In this document: piece by piece, positions 9,670 to 22,086 of the stretch
Layout of the letters: the number at the start of each line of letters is the position of its first letter
How positions within the stretch are numbered: position 1 is the stretch's first letter
NCBI GenBank assembly: GCA_036583965.1
Contig: JAZBQD010000019.1
Coordinates: 5,216,530 to 5,280,529, forward strand
Direction of reading: 5' to 3'
Origin: Prunella strophiata
Taxonomy: Eukaryota; Chordata; Aves; Passeriformes; Prunellidae
Length of the DNA stretch: 64,000 bases
Made by a program: the position numbers and the translations under genes
Notes under the pieces: model-generated
The model's database searches: none
The model's input: only the letters and a program-made list of their open reading frames with translations
What the model was told of the DNA's origin: nothing

Positions 9670-12600
9670 GAAGCTTTCTCTGACCTCTGCTCATCACCTG
9701 CAAGGGATGTGAGGCTCCTGACCTGCTCCACACAGAACAGACTTGATCACAATGCTAAAGGGACATTGCTGCAGCTGCAAAGCCAGAAGCTGGAAAATGC
9801 CCATGTAAAAGCTCCCAAGCTACTTGCATTTGAGTATTTCCTTCCTCCTTGCACTCAGAGACTGATACCAACTCTAAACACCACCACAACTGCTTTTCCC
9901 CACAGCCCTCCTCACATCAGGCATGTGCAGCTCATTCAGGGAGCCCTGAAGCAATATTTTCTGCCCTGTAATACTCCAGAGTTGTAGCTGAAGGCTTTAT
10001 TTTACTGCACAAGCTCACTGGATTTGACACACACACACACACCCCAAGCCCTGCACAAAGGCAGAGTGATCATTTCCCTCATCTTATTTCTGCATCATTC
10101 AGTGTTGTTATGTCTTACAAGCAATTCCTTTTCCCTGGATCACCTCTAGGCTGGGAACAACAGGTCCCTCCCATCACTAGGGGAAACCTGGTAGCACAGG
10201 GAAAAAAGCAACCCAAAAGTGCAACTCCTTGCTTTTCAGCCTACCTGTGCCACCTGCTCCCATGTCCCCACCCTCCCTGGCTTTGGGTGCTGCTGCTCCC
10301 CACCAGTCCTGCCTGCTGATCTGCTCCTGCACACACGATGCAGGCAGCAGCTCCATCCCCACAGCCAGGGATTTGTAGCAGCCTTTGCCACAGGAGAGCA
10401 CAGAGCAAGGGGTGCTGCAGCCAGCAGGTGGAAAATCAGCCATTCCCAGTCATCCCCAGCCTTCAGCTGGGTGTTCTCACTGCTGTGCAGCACTGCATAG
10501 AGCTTTTCACAGAAACATTTATCATCAAGGCAAGCTCTTGCCTCAGAGAGGTGAGGGTCACTGTGGAGATGTGAACTTGGGGCTTATTTCCCCCCTCTCT
10601 ATCTGTGCACCTTTACAATTTCCTACTCCAAATTTCACCTTCTGTTTTCCTGCCAGCTCACTCAGGGCTGCAAGATGCTTTTGTGACATGCTGCAGGCAG
10701 CTCCCATCCTCACTGCTCCAAATAACTCAGTCCCAGCAGCAAAGCCTAAGTGGAAAAACCAAAGCAAAACAAGGGATAAACTGGGCTGCCCAATACCCAG
10801 GTACTACCTGAGGTCATCCAGTGCCTTGCAACCCCAGCTCATACCCAGAACACATTTCTAAATGAGCAGTAAGCAAAAAGTTCTATTCCTTGCCAGTGCT
10901 CTTCTTGCTGAACTTGCCTTTCTGAAAATTATCCATGAACAGGCTTGGATTTTCACAAATGTGTTGGTTAGCTGGAATTATCTGGTGCATTGTTTACACC
11001 AATGTATTCCAGACTGTGAATTGCTGGCTACAGACTATTCATGCCTGTTGCTGCCAGTATCTGCTGTTTGTAATTTACTGTTTGTGCTGGGTGAGTGGCT
11101 GTCTAAATCACAGGGTTTCAGGGCTGCTCTCTCACTAAATGCTTCCTCAGTGCCTCCTGGACCTGATCCAAAGCCCACTGAATCCACTAGAAAAGCCCCA
11201 CTGACCCTGAGTGGCTGTGGAGCAGCTCAAGATGGCAGAACACTTTCTGCTCACGAGGAATCCTCTGTCACAGCACCATCAGAGGGCAAAAATCCATTCC
11301 TACAAACACCCCACTACTGCTGGGAGAGAGGGAGCACAAACAGAGAGTAAGGAGATTGAAGCCACTGCCAAAGCAATATTCACAGATGCTGTTCACAGCT
11401 TTCATTTGTGCTCTGTCCACAGTGCAGGGGAGCCAGAAGCACAAGCACTTGCAGCTCTTAGCAAGGCTGATCAATAGAGCAGTGAAAAGGTTTCTAATGC
11501 ATTTTTGTCAGGTGCTTCATAGCAGGAGTTATAGCCAGAGCAGCTCACAGGAGTGATAAAGTGAGCTCACAGTGATAAAGAGAGGTTGAGAAAATACAAT
11601 CTTAGTCTTTAGGTTATTCCTCAGCAGAAAGAAAAATAACCCTGAAATAGTCATCAACGCAAACATCACATTTTCAAACATCATATTTCCAAATAGTACA
11701 AACGCAGTGCTGTAGCAGATGTTAGCACAGGAGCTGATTTAGAATGGAATCACTGTCAATCATAAACCCTTTTGGTTTTTCCTGCAGCAGCTTTGCAAAT
11801 AAAAATGAAACCAGAAAATGCATTTCCTACTGGGGCTGAGGAGAGGTTTACAGGGTATGTGAGCAAAGGGAGGGTTCACATTAGCAGGACATATGGGGAT
11901 TCCAACTCTCAAGGCGACAGCAGAGTCAAAAGCACTGAAGACAGCTGAAATTGCCTAATTAATAGGATTTAATGTAACTCCCTATTTCCACTGGGATTGA
12001 TTTAAAGCCATTGCCAAAACTGCCTCTCATTTAGGAAGTGTGAATCTCTCAGCTATTAAGCTGGCTATTAAAGACATGGAAACTGATCATAGCTGAGCAG
12101 ATTTTTGCTGAAGAATGGTGTACTCAGAGCCTGGTGATTAAGCAATGCCCTCTCTGACTTTAAGTTTATTTTGTTCAATATCCGTGGGAAGGAGAAGCCT
12201 TGAATAGCACCGGTAACAGATGACAGTGTCAGGTCTGAATTTCCCCTTGTTACAAAGCTTGGGGGGTTTTTAATCTGGATTTCACTCAAAACTGCCCAAA
12301 AACTTGCCTGCCAATTCAGGTGAAGGAAAGCTATTCAGCTCCTGAGAGCAGCACTTGTGCTTTGTGGTAACACGAGCCCTCGGGAAATAATTTCACTTCC
12401 TGCAACCAGCTAAGAAGTAATGGGGTTGATTCAATCACTGCAGCCCAGCTGAGATGCTCAGCAAGTTACATGTGTTTTCATCAACTGCAAAGAAAAAAAA
12501 AAAAAAATGGAAAATGACTGTTTTGTTTGCTCAGAATAAGTGAATGCTCCAGAAATCCTCTCCTGTGGAACTGGATTTAGAGCTATTTAGCAGTTGACAC

Positions 12601-12930
12601 AGGAAATAATTTAGAAATCATCAGTTCCATGCAGAGTAGCTCTTAATTTAAGAAAGGCAGCTGAAGACCAATTTGGATCAAGACAAGCTGCTCTGCTGCA
12701 CACTGGAACAGGGAACAAAAAGTTAGCTGAGGATCACAGTCAAGAAAAAGAGCAGATTTAAATAAAAGTGATTCCTTTTTTTCTCCAACTAGAATATTCT
12801 TGGCCTTATTAAAATTGATCACTTCAGAATATTATGCTCAACTTTCAAGAAAATAACCTTATTTCATATTAACCTGTCAAGTTTCACATGCAGCTCTGGT
12901 GATCTTCACTGGCACAGACTGAGTGACATT
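9670..12930. other. Intron 1 spacer
   Basis: No gene or mobile element was recognised. An AC dinucleotide run of about eight units lies near 10027-10042, and a short poly(A) near 12491-12507. The open frames across 10100-11560 show no splice-site-bounded or familiar protein. Confidence 0.5.
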
Positions 12931-12931
12931 T

Positions 12932-13038
12932 GAGGGACCTGGTCTAGTGGCAGGTGTCCCTGACCACAGCAGGAGGGTTGGAAAAAATGAGCCTTAAGGT
13001 CCCCTTCAACTCAAACCATTCCATGATTCTGTGATGTG
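12932..13038 (+). mobile_element. CR1 LINE 3' end fragment
   Basis: The sense CR1 3' terminus includes ACCTGGTCTAGTGGCAGGTG, then TTAAGGTCCCCTTCAACTCA and CCATTCCATGATTCTGTGAT. About 107 bp is preserved. The 5' end is severely truncated, as is usual for CR1. It is antisense to RTN1. Confidence 0.85.
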
Positions 13039-14358
13039 AAATTTCAGTTCCCCAAAGCTGGCAACCCCTCAATGCAAGGTTCTGTATTTATTGTGTGTCA
13101 CTGATTTGCTCAAAATTAATACATTTTCAGAAGAAGAGAGGGGAGAAATAATCTTTAATTAGGTGATGCAGCTTTTAGAGCCTGGAGCTGTGCAGAGAAG
13201 ACAAAATCTTTTTTGTTGCAATGGGAGGAATCAAGGTTTCAGGGACCTTTTCAGACAAAAGCAGAATAGTGGGAGCAAGCAGCTTCCAGCAAATTCCTGT
13301 AAGTCTTTTAAATAGTTGGCTCTGACTTTTTGCTTTGGATATTGAGCTTCAGGAGTCATTCCTGGCTGCTCCAGGGCTGCAGGGATGAAAGCTCCCAGAA
13401 GCAGGGTCTTCCCAGCTCTTTCCCTTGTCCACCCAGGTCCACCCTGTCCCATTTCAACAATCCCTGACCTGCAGTAATTAATCAATCAGAGAATTCATTT
13501 CATTTTTATCACTCAGCCATGATCATTAGGAAAATGTATCTTCCTGCTTTCTTCCAAATGCACAACAGAAGTAGTTATCAAACAGTCTTGCCTTTCTTTT
13601 CTCTACCAAATGTACAATTTTATCATCAGCTACTGGTAAAAAGCCTTAGCTTGACCTTGGCTTCTTTTTATTCCTCACACTTAAAAATGAGGGGAAAAAA
13701 GGGAAATAATTTTTCCTGGTTTTGACCCTGATACATGATGTCTCATTGTGTCCTTTTTGTTCCCCAACTCAGTTACTTTCCTTTTTAAAACTCAAAATGT
13801 CTTACTGCATTTTCATCTGTATCCATACACATTGTTATGCAGATGCTCAGTCTTACATCCCTTTCCACTCCTCTTTCCCATACCCAGACAGACCAGCAGT
13901 CCCAAGTCTGTCTCCAAATTCAAAGCACACCATTTTCTTGGATCCAGACCAAGCTGTTTTCCCCTCTCTGCTTGATTTCAAATTCAACCCAAACCTCAGG
14001 AAACTCCAGATTTCCCAAAGTCCTTGGCTGGCACCTTCCTGGCAGAGGCAAGGGCAGCTTGCAGGAGTGGCAGAGGCATCTCTCAACCCCAGCCCAAATC
14101 ATACACTGCTTCAAAAGAATCTGGCCACCCTCAGGGATATTTGAGTGTACCACTTGGGAGTCATGCTCTCAGTTCTGCAAGACCCTTCTGGGTGAATTTT
14201 CCAACCCCAAACACTTCGATATCCAAACAAAACTCAAAAGTACTTCAGCAATTTTGTGTCTACTTGAGTACTCAAGAACTTGAAACCCAAATGGCTGAGG
14301 AGTGTCATGCCAAGCAGAGGCATCACTGTGCTGTGGATAACACTGCTGGATCAGCTCC
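13039..14358. other. Intron 1 spacer
   Basis: Ordinary intronic sequence. I saw no repeat or coding signal to report. Confidence 0.5.
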
Positions 14359-14364
14359 CATTGT

Positions 14365-14658
14365 TCTTGCCCTGATTTTTTAAGTTTCTCTAAAGCCTTC
14401 TGATGTTTACATTCTTGTGCAGAACTTTCTCGCACACCTTTTGTAAATAACTTATTGTTTTGTCTTCCTCTATGGGGGAAGAGCAGCTTGGGTTGTCCAG
14501 TGGCATTGAGGAGGTGGCACTGTCACCCTCCAATGACACTGGGATTTCAGAAAACTCTAAATGGAGTCAGAATTCAATAAACTTCCTCTCTTTTTTGCTC
14601 TCTTGCACCTTGCAAAGAGCTGCTGTCCGTGTCGTGTTGTTCGTGCTCTACAGTGACA
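14365..14658 (+). mobile_element. Solo LTR, family C copy 1
   Basis: This 294-bp LTR begins TCTTGCCCTGATTTTTTAAG; the family start is TGTCGCCCTGA, so the TG has decayed. It ends CTCTACAGTGACA. It is flanked by CATTGT at 14359-14364 and 14659-14664, a perfect 6-bp duplication. A CAATAAA polyadenylation-type signal lies near the right end, placing it on the plus strand. Copies at 37635 (plus) and 44751 (minus) align over the full length. Confidence 0.85.
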
Positions 14659-14664
14659 CATTGT

Positions 14665-17600
14665 CCCCTGGATTTGCCTTTCCCAGTGGCCAGAGCTGTC
14701 AGCCCTGAGCCATCCCAGCTCCAGATGCTCTGGGCTGGGCAGGGAGAGCAGCGAGCTGCCTGCAGGAGAGCTGCAGCGGGGCGAGCATCCCTGGAAGCAG
14801 TGCCAGCTCTTCCCGGCTGCCAGGAGATGGTGCTCTTTGTTCTAGCTCGGCATTCCCAAACCCACTTCACGGCTTGGCAACTTCCTTTCCTCCAGAACTC
14901 TCTTCATCCTGTCTGCAACAAAAACACATCCCCACAAACTGGCAGGCATGGACGGCCACACCCCGAGAGTGGTTTGGGGATTCATTTGCACAAGAGATGC
15001 TGCAGGAAAAGCGGATGGATCGGGAGGGTACCCGATCCTGTTCTGTTGTTCCTCCCCGTGGTTCTCGGGTCCCGAATGTGCAGGAAAGCTGCTCCCCGCT
15101 GCCTCCAGAGCTGCCAGCCTGTGCCTCGGCTCCCGGGGACAGCAGTGAGCCTGTGCCTCAGCTGTGCAGGTTATCCATCCTTCCCCTGCAGATCCCACAG
15201 CGACCAGAGGAAACATTGCCATGGCAGGTGCTGCCTCCTGCACTGGCAAGAGGACAGTGTGGAAAAAAGCAGACTTAATCCTGTTGGCACTCTGATTACT
15301 CAAATGATTTCATTGGAGTGGGCTCCTGATTCATCCCCTCCTGAGATGGAAGCGAAGTCCTAAATTCAAACAAGTTGATGTAAGATTTGGTGCATGTAAA
15401 ACCTCTCCTCCAGGTCGTTTTGCAGAGGATGTGAGTTCCTACAGCCTCCCAGCTGGAGTTGCATCACTTTGCCATTGGAAACAGGCATTGCAGCTTCCAG
15501 ACTCAGGGATACCCAATCTCAGCCCTCCACATGACAAATAGATGGAGGAATGAGGGATCCCAGCCCCCCAAAACCTTGGCTGCTGAGGATCAGCAACCTT
15601 TATCAATTCCCCACCTTCTTGTAAGCACAGAGACTGGAGCAGGGGACAAATCCCTTTCAGCATCCAACCCTTAGAGGCTCTAACACTTTTGGGAGCAGCA
15701 GCTTGCCTGTTGAGCTGGTGTCAGGTCACCACCACGTTATGTTTCTCCCCAGGGCCCTGCCTGGGGGCTTCTCCTGTTGCCCCAGCCAGTTTTTGGTTCC
15801 TTCCAACAGCTGGGCAGGCATGGACAGGTCCTGGCTCTGCTCTGGAGTGCTACAGCCTCATCTCTGGGAGGGATGTGTAGGAAACACTGCTGAGCTTTTA
15901 ACAAGATTAAGAAGGCCCACTCCATCCCAGCATGATATTAACAGCATCTTTGTTTTTCTTTTTTAGCCACAGGTGCTGCAGCACAGCAGATATTTTTTGA
16001 TATTTTTTCCCTTTCAGTGCCTCTCCAAAAAGATACCAGGGTGCACTTTGTGCTGCTGCTGAGGGTGCCATGGTGCACCCCAGACCAAGCCAAGTCAGAC
16101 AGGGGAGCAGAGCTTCCAGGTTTGGTGATGTTGAAGATCCTCCTGGGCATTCACAGGACCTGGCAGGGGATGCTGAGCAGGTGCCCCAAAGCCAACCAGC
16201 AGTGTGCAAAGTGAACCCATGCTAAATGATTCAGCACTTCCCACCCCCACCTGCCCTCGGGGCTTTCTGCTTCAATAAATTGTCTCAGAGAGCTCCAGTT
16301 TGACCTGGCAGTAAAACCCTGGCATAAGGTCTGTGACAGCCCTCCACAGCACTCTGGACAGCATGAAAAATACAGAGCATTTTAAAAGGAGGCCTGAGAA
16401 AGCACCAGAATGGTTTGAAATGTGCACAAATTCTCAAATGCTGCTAGATGTCCAGCATTACTTAAAAAAATATATAGAGATAAATATCATTTAGTGAGTT
16501 AACAAAAATCTGGTTCTTGTAAAAAGGTTTTCACTCCAGTGATAGTAAGATGACTGGTTGATAGGTTTCAATGACACCATGATACTACCTAAAATACCTT
16601 CAAATGCAATTTCCTGAGGATAATTAAAGCCCACTTATAAGATTAATTCTTTCTTATTTCACTGTAGTCACATTTTCCCTGGCATGATAAAACTCCACGA
16701 CAAAAATACTCCAAGCACTAAGTGAATTACCCCCTAAATCATGATTTTCCATTACCTGAAATGGGACCCAACTCCCTTTAGAGCAACAGATTCCAAAGCA
16801 TCTCACAAAACCTGGATGTGTTTGGCTGAGTCTCATTCTTCTTTTAAGTTTTAAAATACCAGAATCCCATTTCCAGCATGATTCAGGAAATTCAGCTGCT
16901 CACTGCTTTTGCCACTGGAGCAGACCAGGTTGTCCTCCAATTTTCCTTGCAGAAACACCTTCTCTCCTGGACAGATTCCATCCCTGGATTTCCCTGTCCC
17001 AGGCACCTTCAGCCCATCCAGCCCCAAATTTGCTGGGTCCCAGTTCCTTTTAAATTCAGCTTTTTAATTTTATAAATATTATAAATAAAATAATAAAAAA
17101 TATGAATAAATAAATTTTTAAAAATGATCTTTTTTTAAAAAAAAATCAGATTGCTCCAAGTCAATCCCCAGCCACAGAGCCACAGATTCCAGCTCAGCCT
17201 GGAAAAGGGAGGAATTCCAAAGCCAGCTGCTTTTGATGCTGAGACAAACCTGGGACAGAAATCACTGCCCTGCAGCTTCAGGCTCTTCCACAGTGAGGGA
17301 AAACCCAGTGTTGGAGAAATGAAATGAAAGTTTTTTAGCAAGAATCTGATACACATCTGGAGGGACTGCTGAGTTCTCTCTATGCCCCTCATCCCTGACC
17401 ACAGCAAATTGTGGAAATCTCAGGGAAAGCCATGTATAAAAATGAGAGAAAAGGCAAAAAGGGTTGTCTTGCACTTGGACTTGGCTCCCCATCCCCCAAG
17501 GCTGAACCCACTCCAGCTGCATGAATCTTCCAGGGAGACAGAGCAACAATTGCAAAGAGGTTCAGCTGAAATCACTGAGGGCTCTCGAGAGGAAAATTAA

Positions 17601-18977
17601 TTTTGTGACAATGCCTAACACCTCCAGTGATGTGTCAGGCCCAGTAATTCAGGGAGAAAAGCAGCTGTCAAGGCACTGCAGGCTGGGGTAAATCAGGAGT
17701 GACTCCACCAAAGGGACAAGAGTTACACCTGCATAAAACTGTCACCAGGGAAGGGAGCACGAGGCCCTGGGAGCCAACAAATAGACAAGGCATTACTGGC
17801 CATAAATCAGCATCAAATCTAATGCCCAGGGGGCAGCAGGGAAATCTAGGTCAGAGAGGACATGGCAGTGCCAGGCTGCCACAGAAAAAATATCAAAAAT
17901 CATCATCAAGCTCTCTTTCCACCCAAGGTTTTCCCACCTCACCATGACTTGCTCCAGAAAGGCCAGAGGACCTTTGGTGTCTACCTTCACAGGCAGCAAC
18001 AGAAACATTAGGACAAAAAAACTGTGGAGCATTGAGCAGGATACAGAATGTATAATATCAGAAAATGTTTAAAGAAAAAAAGAGAAATGGGGAGGTTCTG
18101 CAGAGGCAGGTGAGGCAGCAGTCTCTGATCCAAGTGCTAATGGGGTTTCCTTCCACATTAAGTGATTTCTCTCTGTTTCTAGAAGGTGTTGCCACCAAGG
18201 ATGCATCTGAAAGTCAATCAAAAAAGTTTCCAAAATTATATTAAAAGTTAAACCTCTCAAACTAGTGCAGAATTTGGGGCAGAGCCACTGCAGTCATAAA
18301 TCAGCATCAACCTGCTGGCTCCAGCTTCTGCTTGAGGAGGATTGGGCCATGTGTGCTATAACTAATGCTGGAAATGTCCTTGCTTTCAAGGTCTCTCCTT
18401 TCTTTACCTGCCACTGTGCCTCTTCTCCTGTGACAGATGAATTCACTGCAAGCAGAGACAGGAAAATCCTCCCCAGATATCTCAACCCCCTGGAGGATGA
18501 TTTTTAGACCTATCCCAGCCTTCACTCTATGTCACAAAAGAACCAACACAAGTCCTTCCCTCTCTTTACTGTGAATAGATGACACCAAAACTGCTCACCC
18601 ACCCAGGAGAGCAGTGAGAAAGTTTGAATTCTGTGCTCTGAGTGAAGATATAATTAAGATTTCAAGGAGCACAGGTGAGTTTGTCATCCTCTCTGAGAGC
18701 CCAGGAGATGCTCCTGCTCCTTCCTTCCTCGCAGGCACCCAGCTGTCCACAGCCCAGCTTGGTGGCTAAATCCCAGCCTTCTGCAGAGTTACTGACAGCA
18801 GATCCTGCACTCCTGAAAGCTTTAGGGGCTGTGGCAGAGCAAGCTGGATCCAAACCAGCCATTTGCAGGGATTGCTGTGTGTGATTAAAGCAGCAGGGGG
18901 GCAGCAGCTCCAGGACCAACCTCCCCATCAGGAGCTTCTCCTGCAGCTCAGCCGGGCTTTGGCTCCCCGAGGGAAAG
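14665..18977. other. Intron 1 spacer
   Basis: No gene or element was recognised. An AT-rich low-complexity stretch with AATAAATAA-type words lies at about 17050-17150. The GC-richer interval at 14700-15300 has frames on both strands but no protein I recognise and no supporting splice pattern. Confidence 0.5.
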
Positions 18978-18983
18978 GCTGGG

Positions 18984-19607
18984 TGTCAGAACCCAGCACA
19001 TCCCTCTGGCTGCCCTGGGTGGCTCCAGCCCCTGGCAGGGGGCTCAGAGACCTTGGCACAGAGCCCAAGACCCCTGTGCCTTTGATTTTGAGCCGTGGAA
19101 AAGATTACCAACTTTATATGAAGAATTACAAGCCACACAAATTAAGTAGAGTAATAATAAGTTTATCACAGGGTGAAAATGCAGAATTTTGAGGTTTTTT
19201 AGATAAGGGTTCAGGGGCCAAGATGGAGGAATTTGGGTGTGTTCTGTCCTTCTTTCTCCTTCTTCACAGCCTCCATCTTCTGGGTGATGGTGGCACTTTT
19301 GGATTGGTTCAGAGTAGAGTTGGACTGTGTAACATAGGTGATAGGTATTGGAAAATAACTGTAAATAATGTACAGGTAGTTTTTAGTATAAAAAGACAAC
19401 ACCGCCCCAGAGGTGGGCAGTGTGCCTCAGACTGACCTGCTGAACAGACCTGGGCTGGTCAGGGGAAAAATCTGCTAGATAAGAAATAATAAACAACCTT
19501 GAAAACTGCACAAGAAGCTCCTGACTCCTTCTTCAGTTTCTCGGGCCAGAACACAGAGACTCTCTCACTGATCGGGGTCATCTCCAGCTCCTGAGAGAGC
19601 TCTGACA
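18984..19607 (+). mobile_element. Solo LTR, family A copy 1
   Basis: The 624-bp LTR begins TGTCAGAACCCAGCACATCC and ends GAGAGAGCTCTGACA, with 7-bp inverted termini TGTCAGA/TCTGACA. It is flanked by GCTGGG at 18978-18983 and 19608-19613, a perfect 6-bp target duplication as made by class II (ERVK-like) integrases. A TATA box TATAAAAAG is at 19387-19395 and AATAAA at 19488-19493, which fixes plus orientation. No internal viral sequence adjoins it, so it is solo. Confidence 0.93.
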
Positions 19608-19613
19608 GCTGGG

Positions 19614-20462
19614 GGTGATTACACAGCTCCTGATCACCTCGTGCAGCTCCACCAGAGCTGGGTGAGGCTCCAGCTGCCTGGGGAAGCTGCAGGGAAAGGC
19701 AGGAGCTGAGCTCTCCTCTTGCTCTGCCATCCCACCCATGTGCCGGCAGTGCTGCTGCCCCATCCGCTCCTGCTGCAGCATTTCCAGGGAAAGCTGCAAT
19801 GGAAACTCAGATTTTTGGTCTGTTTTCCTCCAAAGAATGTCCCTTCCCCCAGTGGAACACCTAGGATTCCCAAGCTGATGCCACCCTGGCCCTAGAGGAG
19901 GCAGAAGGCACTGAAAGAGTTTCCTGTGCAGGCCAGGGAGGTTTCAGATCCTGAGCAACTGGAAGTTTGTGAGTAATTACAGAAAGAACTCTCAGATGCA
20001 ATCAGCTCCTGCTTGAAGAGACAGGGTAAATACATGACCTCCAGGGCAGTTGTGCTGCTTCAGGCCCTAGCAGGAGCTGCTTTTGGAAAACAGCCACACA
20101 ACAGTCAGAATTGCATCTGTGCTGGCCAACAAGGACCTTTCCTTCCCAGCAGATGCAGCAGGTGCAGCACTTCAGCTGAGGAGAGAGCAGCTTCTAGAAC
20201 AAGTTCTGGACAGGACATCTCTGCAGATATTGCTGAATCACCCACAGGTTTGCACCACAATGATAAAAATGCCAAAGAGAATATAAAAAATATGGCAAGC
20301 AGCTTTTTTCTGTGCTGTTTTCAAAGAGATGGGAGATCCAGAAAACTTCAGGGCAAGTGAAGCAGTTTTTCCTCTGGGAAAAGCCCAATTTTAGAGTCTA
20401 CCATTGTCAGTGAGCCAGAGGGCATTTGGAAGAGCATCACTTCTAGATTAGCTTGAGCATTA
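19614..20462. other. Intron 1 spacer
   Basis: No gene or element was recognised between the family A LTR and the CR1. Confidence 0.5.
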
Positions 20463-21100
20463 GAATCATAGAATGGGGTGGAAGAGACCTTACAGATCAG
20501 CCAGCTCCACCCTCTGCCATGGGCAGGGACACCTGCCACTATCCCAGGTTGCTCCAAGCCCCATCCAACCCAGCCTTGACCATTTACAGGGATGGGGCAG
20601 CCACAGCTTCTCTGTACCAGGGCCTCCCCACCCTCCCAGGGAGGAATTTCTTCCCAATCTCCAATCCAACTTCACCCTCTGTCAGTTAGAAGCCATTTCC
20701 CCCAGGTCTTGTCAGTCCATGTCCTTGCAGACAGCCTCTCTCCAGATCTCTTGTAGCCCTTTAGGTGCTGAAGAGCTTCAGTTGGGTCACCCCAGAACCT
20801 TCTCTTTCCCAGACTGAGCACCCCCAGCCCTCTCAGCTGTCTCCAGAGCAGAGCAGCTCCAGCCCTTGGAGCATTTTGGTGGCCTCCTCTGGACTCACTC
20901 CAACAGTTCTGTGTCCTTCCTGTGCTGGGGATTCCACAGCTGGGTGCAGCTTTCCAGGTGGGGTCTCACCAGAGCAGAGCAGAGGAGCAGAATCTCCTCC
21001 CTCACCCAGGGCCCACACTGGTTTTTTTGTTGCAGCCCAGGACTTTTGGTGCTGCCAGCACATATTGCTCAGTCATGTCCAGCCTCTGGCTTGTGCTTCA
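20463..21100 (-). mobile_element. CR1 LINE fragment (~640 bp, antisense)
   Basis: The plus strand starts AGAATCATAGAATGGGGTGG, the complement of a CR1 3' tail. It continues with typical 3' region words (CAGGGACACCTGCCACTATC, CAGGTTGCTCCAAGCCCCAT, TGAGCACCCCCAGCCCTCTC). It includes the last part of the reverse-transcriptase reading frame in decayed form. The 5' truncation lies near 21100 and is approximate. Confidence 0.88.
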
Positions 21101-21466
21101 AAATAAAAGTGTTTAAAAATTTAATCTAATAGCCTTCTTGGCTATAACATTGGCTCTAGGCAGCACAGGAAAAATACTGAGTGTGGGAAACTTCATTTTC
21201 TCTTGTAATTTTGACTTTCAGTTCCCTCTGGCAATCAAGTTATAAAGTACATACAGGATATCAGTCAGATGGATAAAGTGAGAACAGGGGAATTAAGACA
21301 CTAAGAAGTCCTGGAGTGAGGACTTTACATGCAGTATCAGGCACTGGTAATCATTCATTGCACTACAAACCTCAGCCAGGGTGCTGAGAGTGCATCAGGG
21401 GGTGCCTCTGTGCCCAGGGGTGCAGTGTGCTCCCCTCAGCAGTGACAGTGGGTGACAGTGCTGCAG
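21101..21466. other. Intron 1 spacer
   Basis: Nothing recognised. It separates the CR1 from LTR family A copy 2. Confidence 0.5.
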
Positions 21467-21472
21467 CCTGAG

Positions 21473-22080
21473 TGTCACAACCCAGCACATCCCTCTGGCT
21501 GCCCTGGATGGCTCCAGCCCCTGGCAGGGGGCTCAAAGACCTTGGCACAGAGCCCAAGACCCCTGTGCCTTTGATTTTGAGCCATGGAAAAAATTACCAA
21601 CCTTATATGAAGAGTTACAAGCCACACAAATTAAGTAGAGTAAGAGTTAGTTTATCACAGGGTGAAAAAGTAGAATTTTGGGGTTTTTCAGAATGAGGGT
21701 TCAGGGGTCAAGATGGAGGAATTTGGGTTCTGTCCTTCTTTCTCCTTCTTCACAGCCTCCATCTTCTGGGTGATGGTGGCACTTTTGGATTGGTTTAGAG
21801 TAGAGTTGGACTGTGTAACACGGGTGATAGGTATTGGAAAATAACTGTAAATAATGTACAGGTAGTTTTTAGTATAAAAAGACAACACTGCCCCAGAGGT
21901 GGGCAGTGTGCCTCAGACTGACCTGGGCTGGTCAGGGAGAAAATTTGTTAGATAAGAAATAATAAACAACCTTGAAAACTGCACAAGAAGACTTCTGACT
22001 CCTCCTTTGGTTCTGGGGCTGGGACACAGAGACTCTCAAACAGATCAGGGTCATCTCGAGCTCCTGAGAGAGCCCCGACA
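21473..22080 (+). mobile_element. Solo LTR, family A copy 2
   Basis: The 608-bp LTR begins TGTCACAACCCAGCACATCC and ends GAGAGAGCCCCGACA. Perfect 6-bp duplications CCTGAG lie at 21467-21472 and 22081-22086. It differs from copy 1 at about 4 of 145 positions in the stretch matching 19294-19439. It has the same TATAAAAAG and AATAAA signals. Its target duplication differs from copy 1, so the two are separate insertions and not the two ends of one provirus. Confidence 0.93.
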
Positions 22081-22086
22081 CCTGAG

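Noticed and set aside
13722..15363. Several open frames of 130-245 residues
   Set aside because: They overlap each other on both strands, cross a solo LTR and have no recognisable protein.
18984..22080. A single provirus with family A LTRs at both ends
   Set aside because: Each LTR has its own perfect 6-bp duplication, and the 1.9 kb between holds a CR1 and no retroviral genes.
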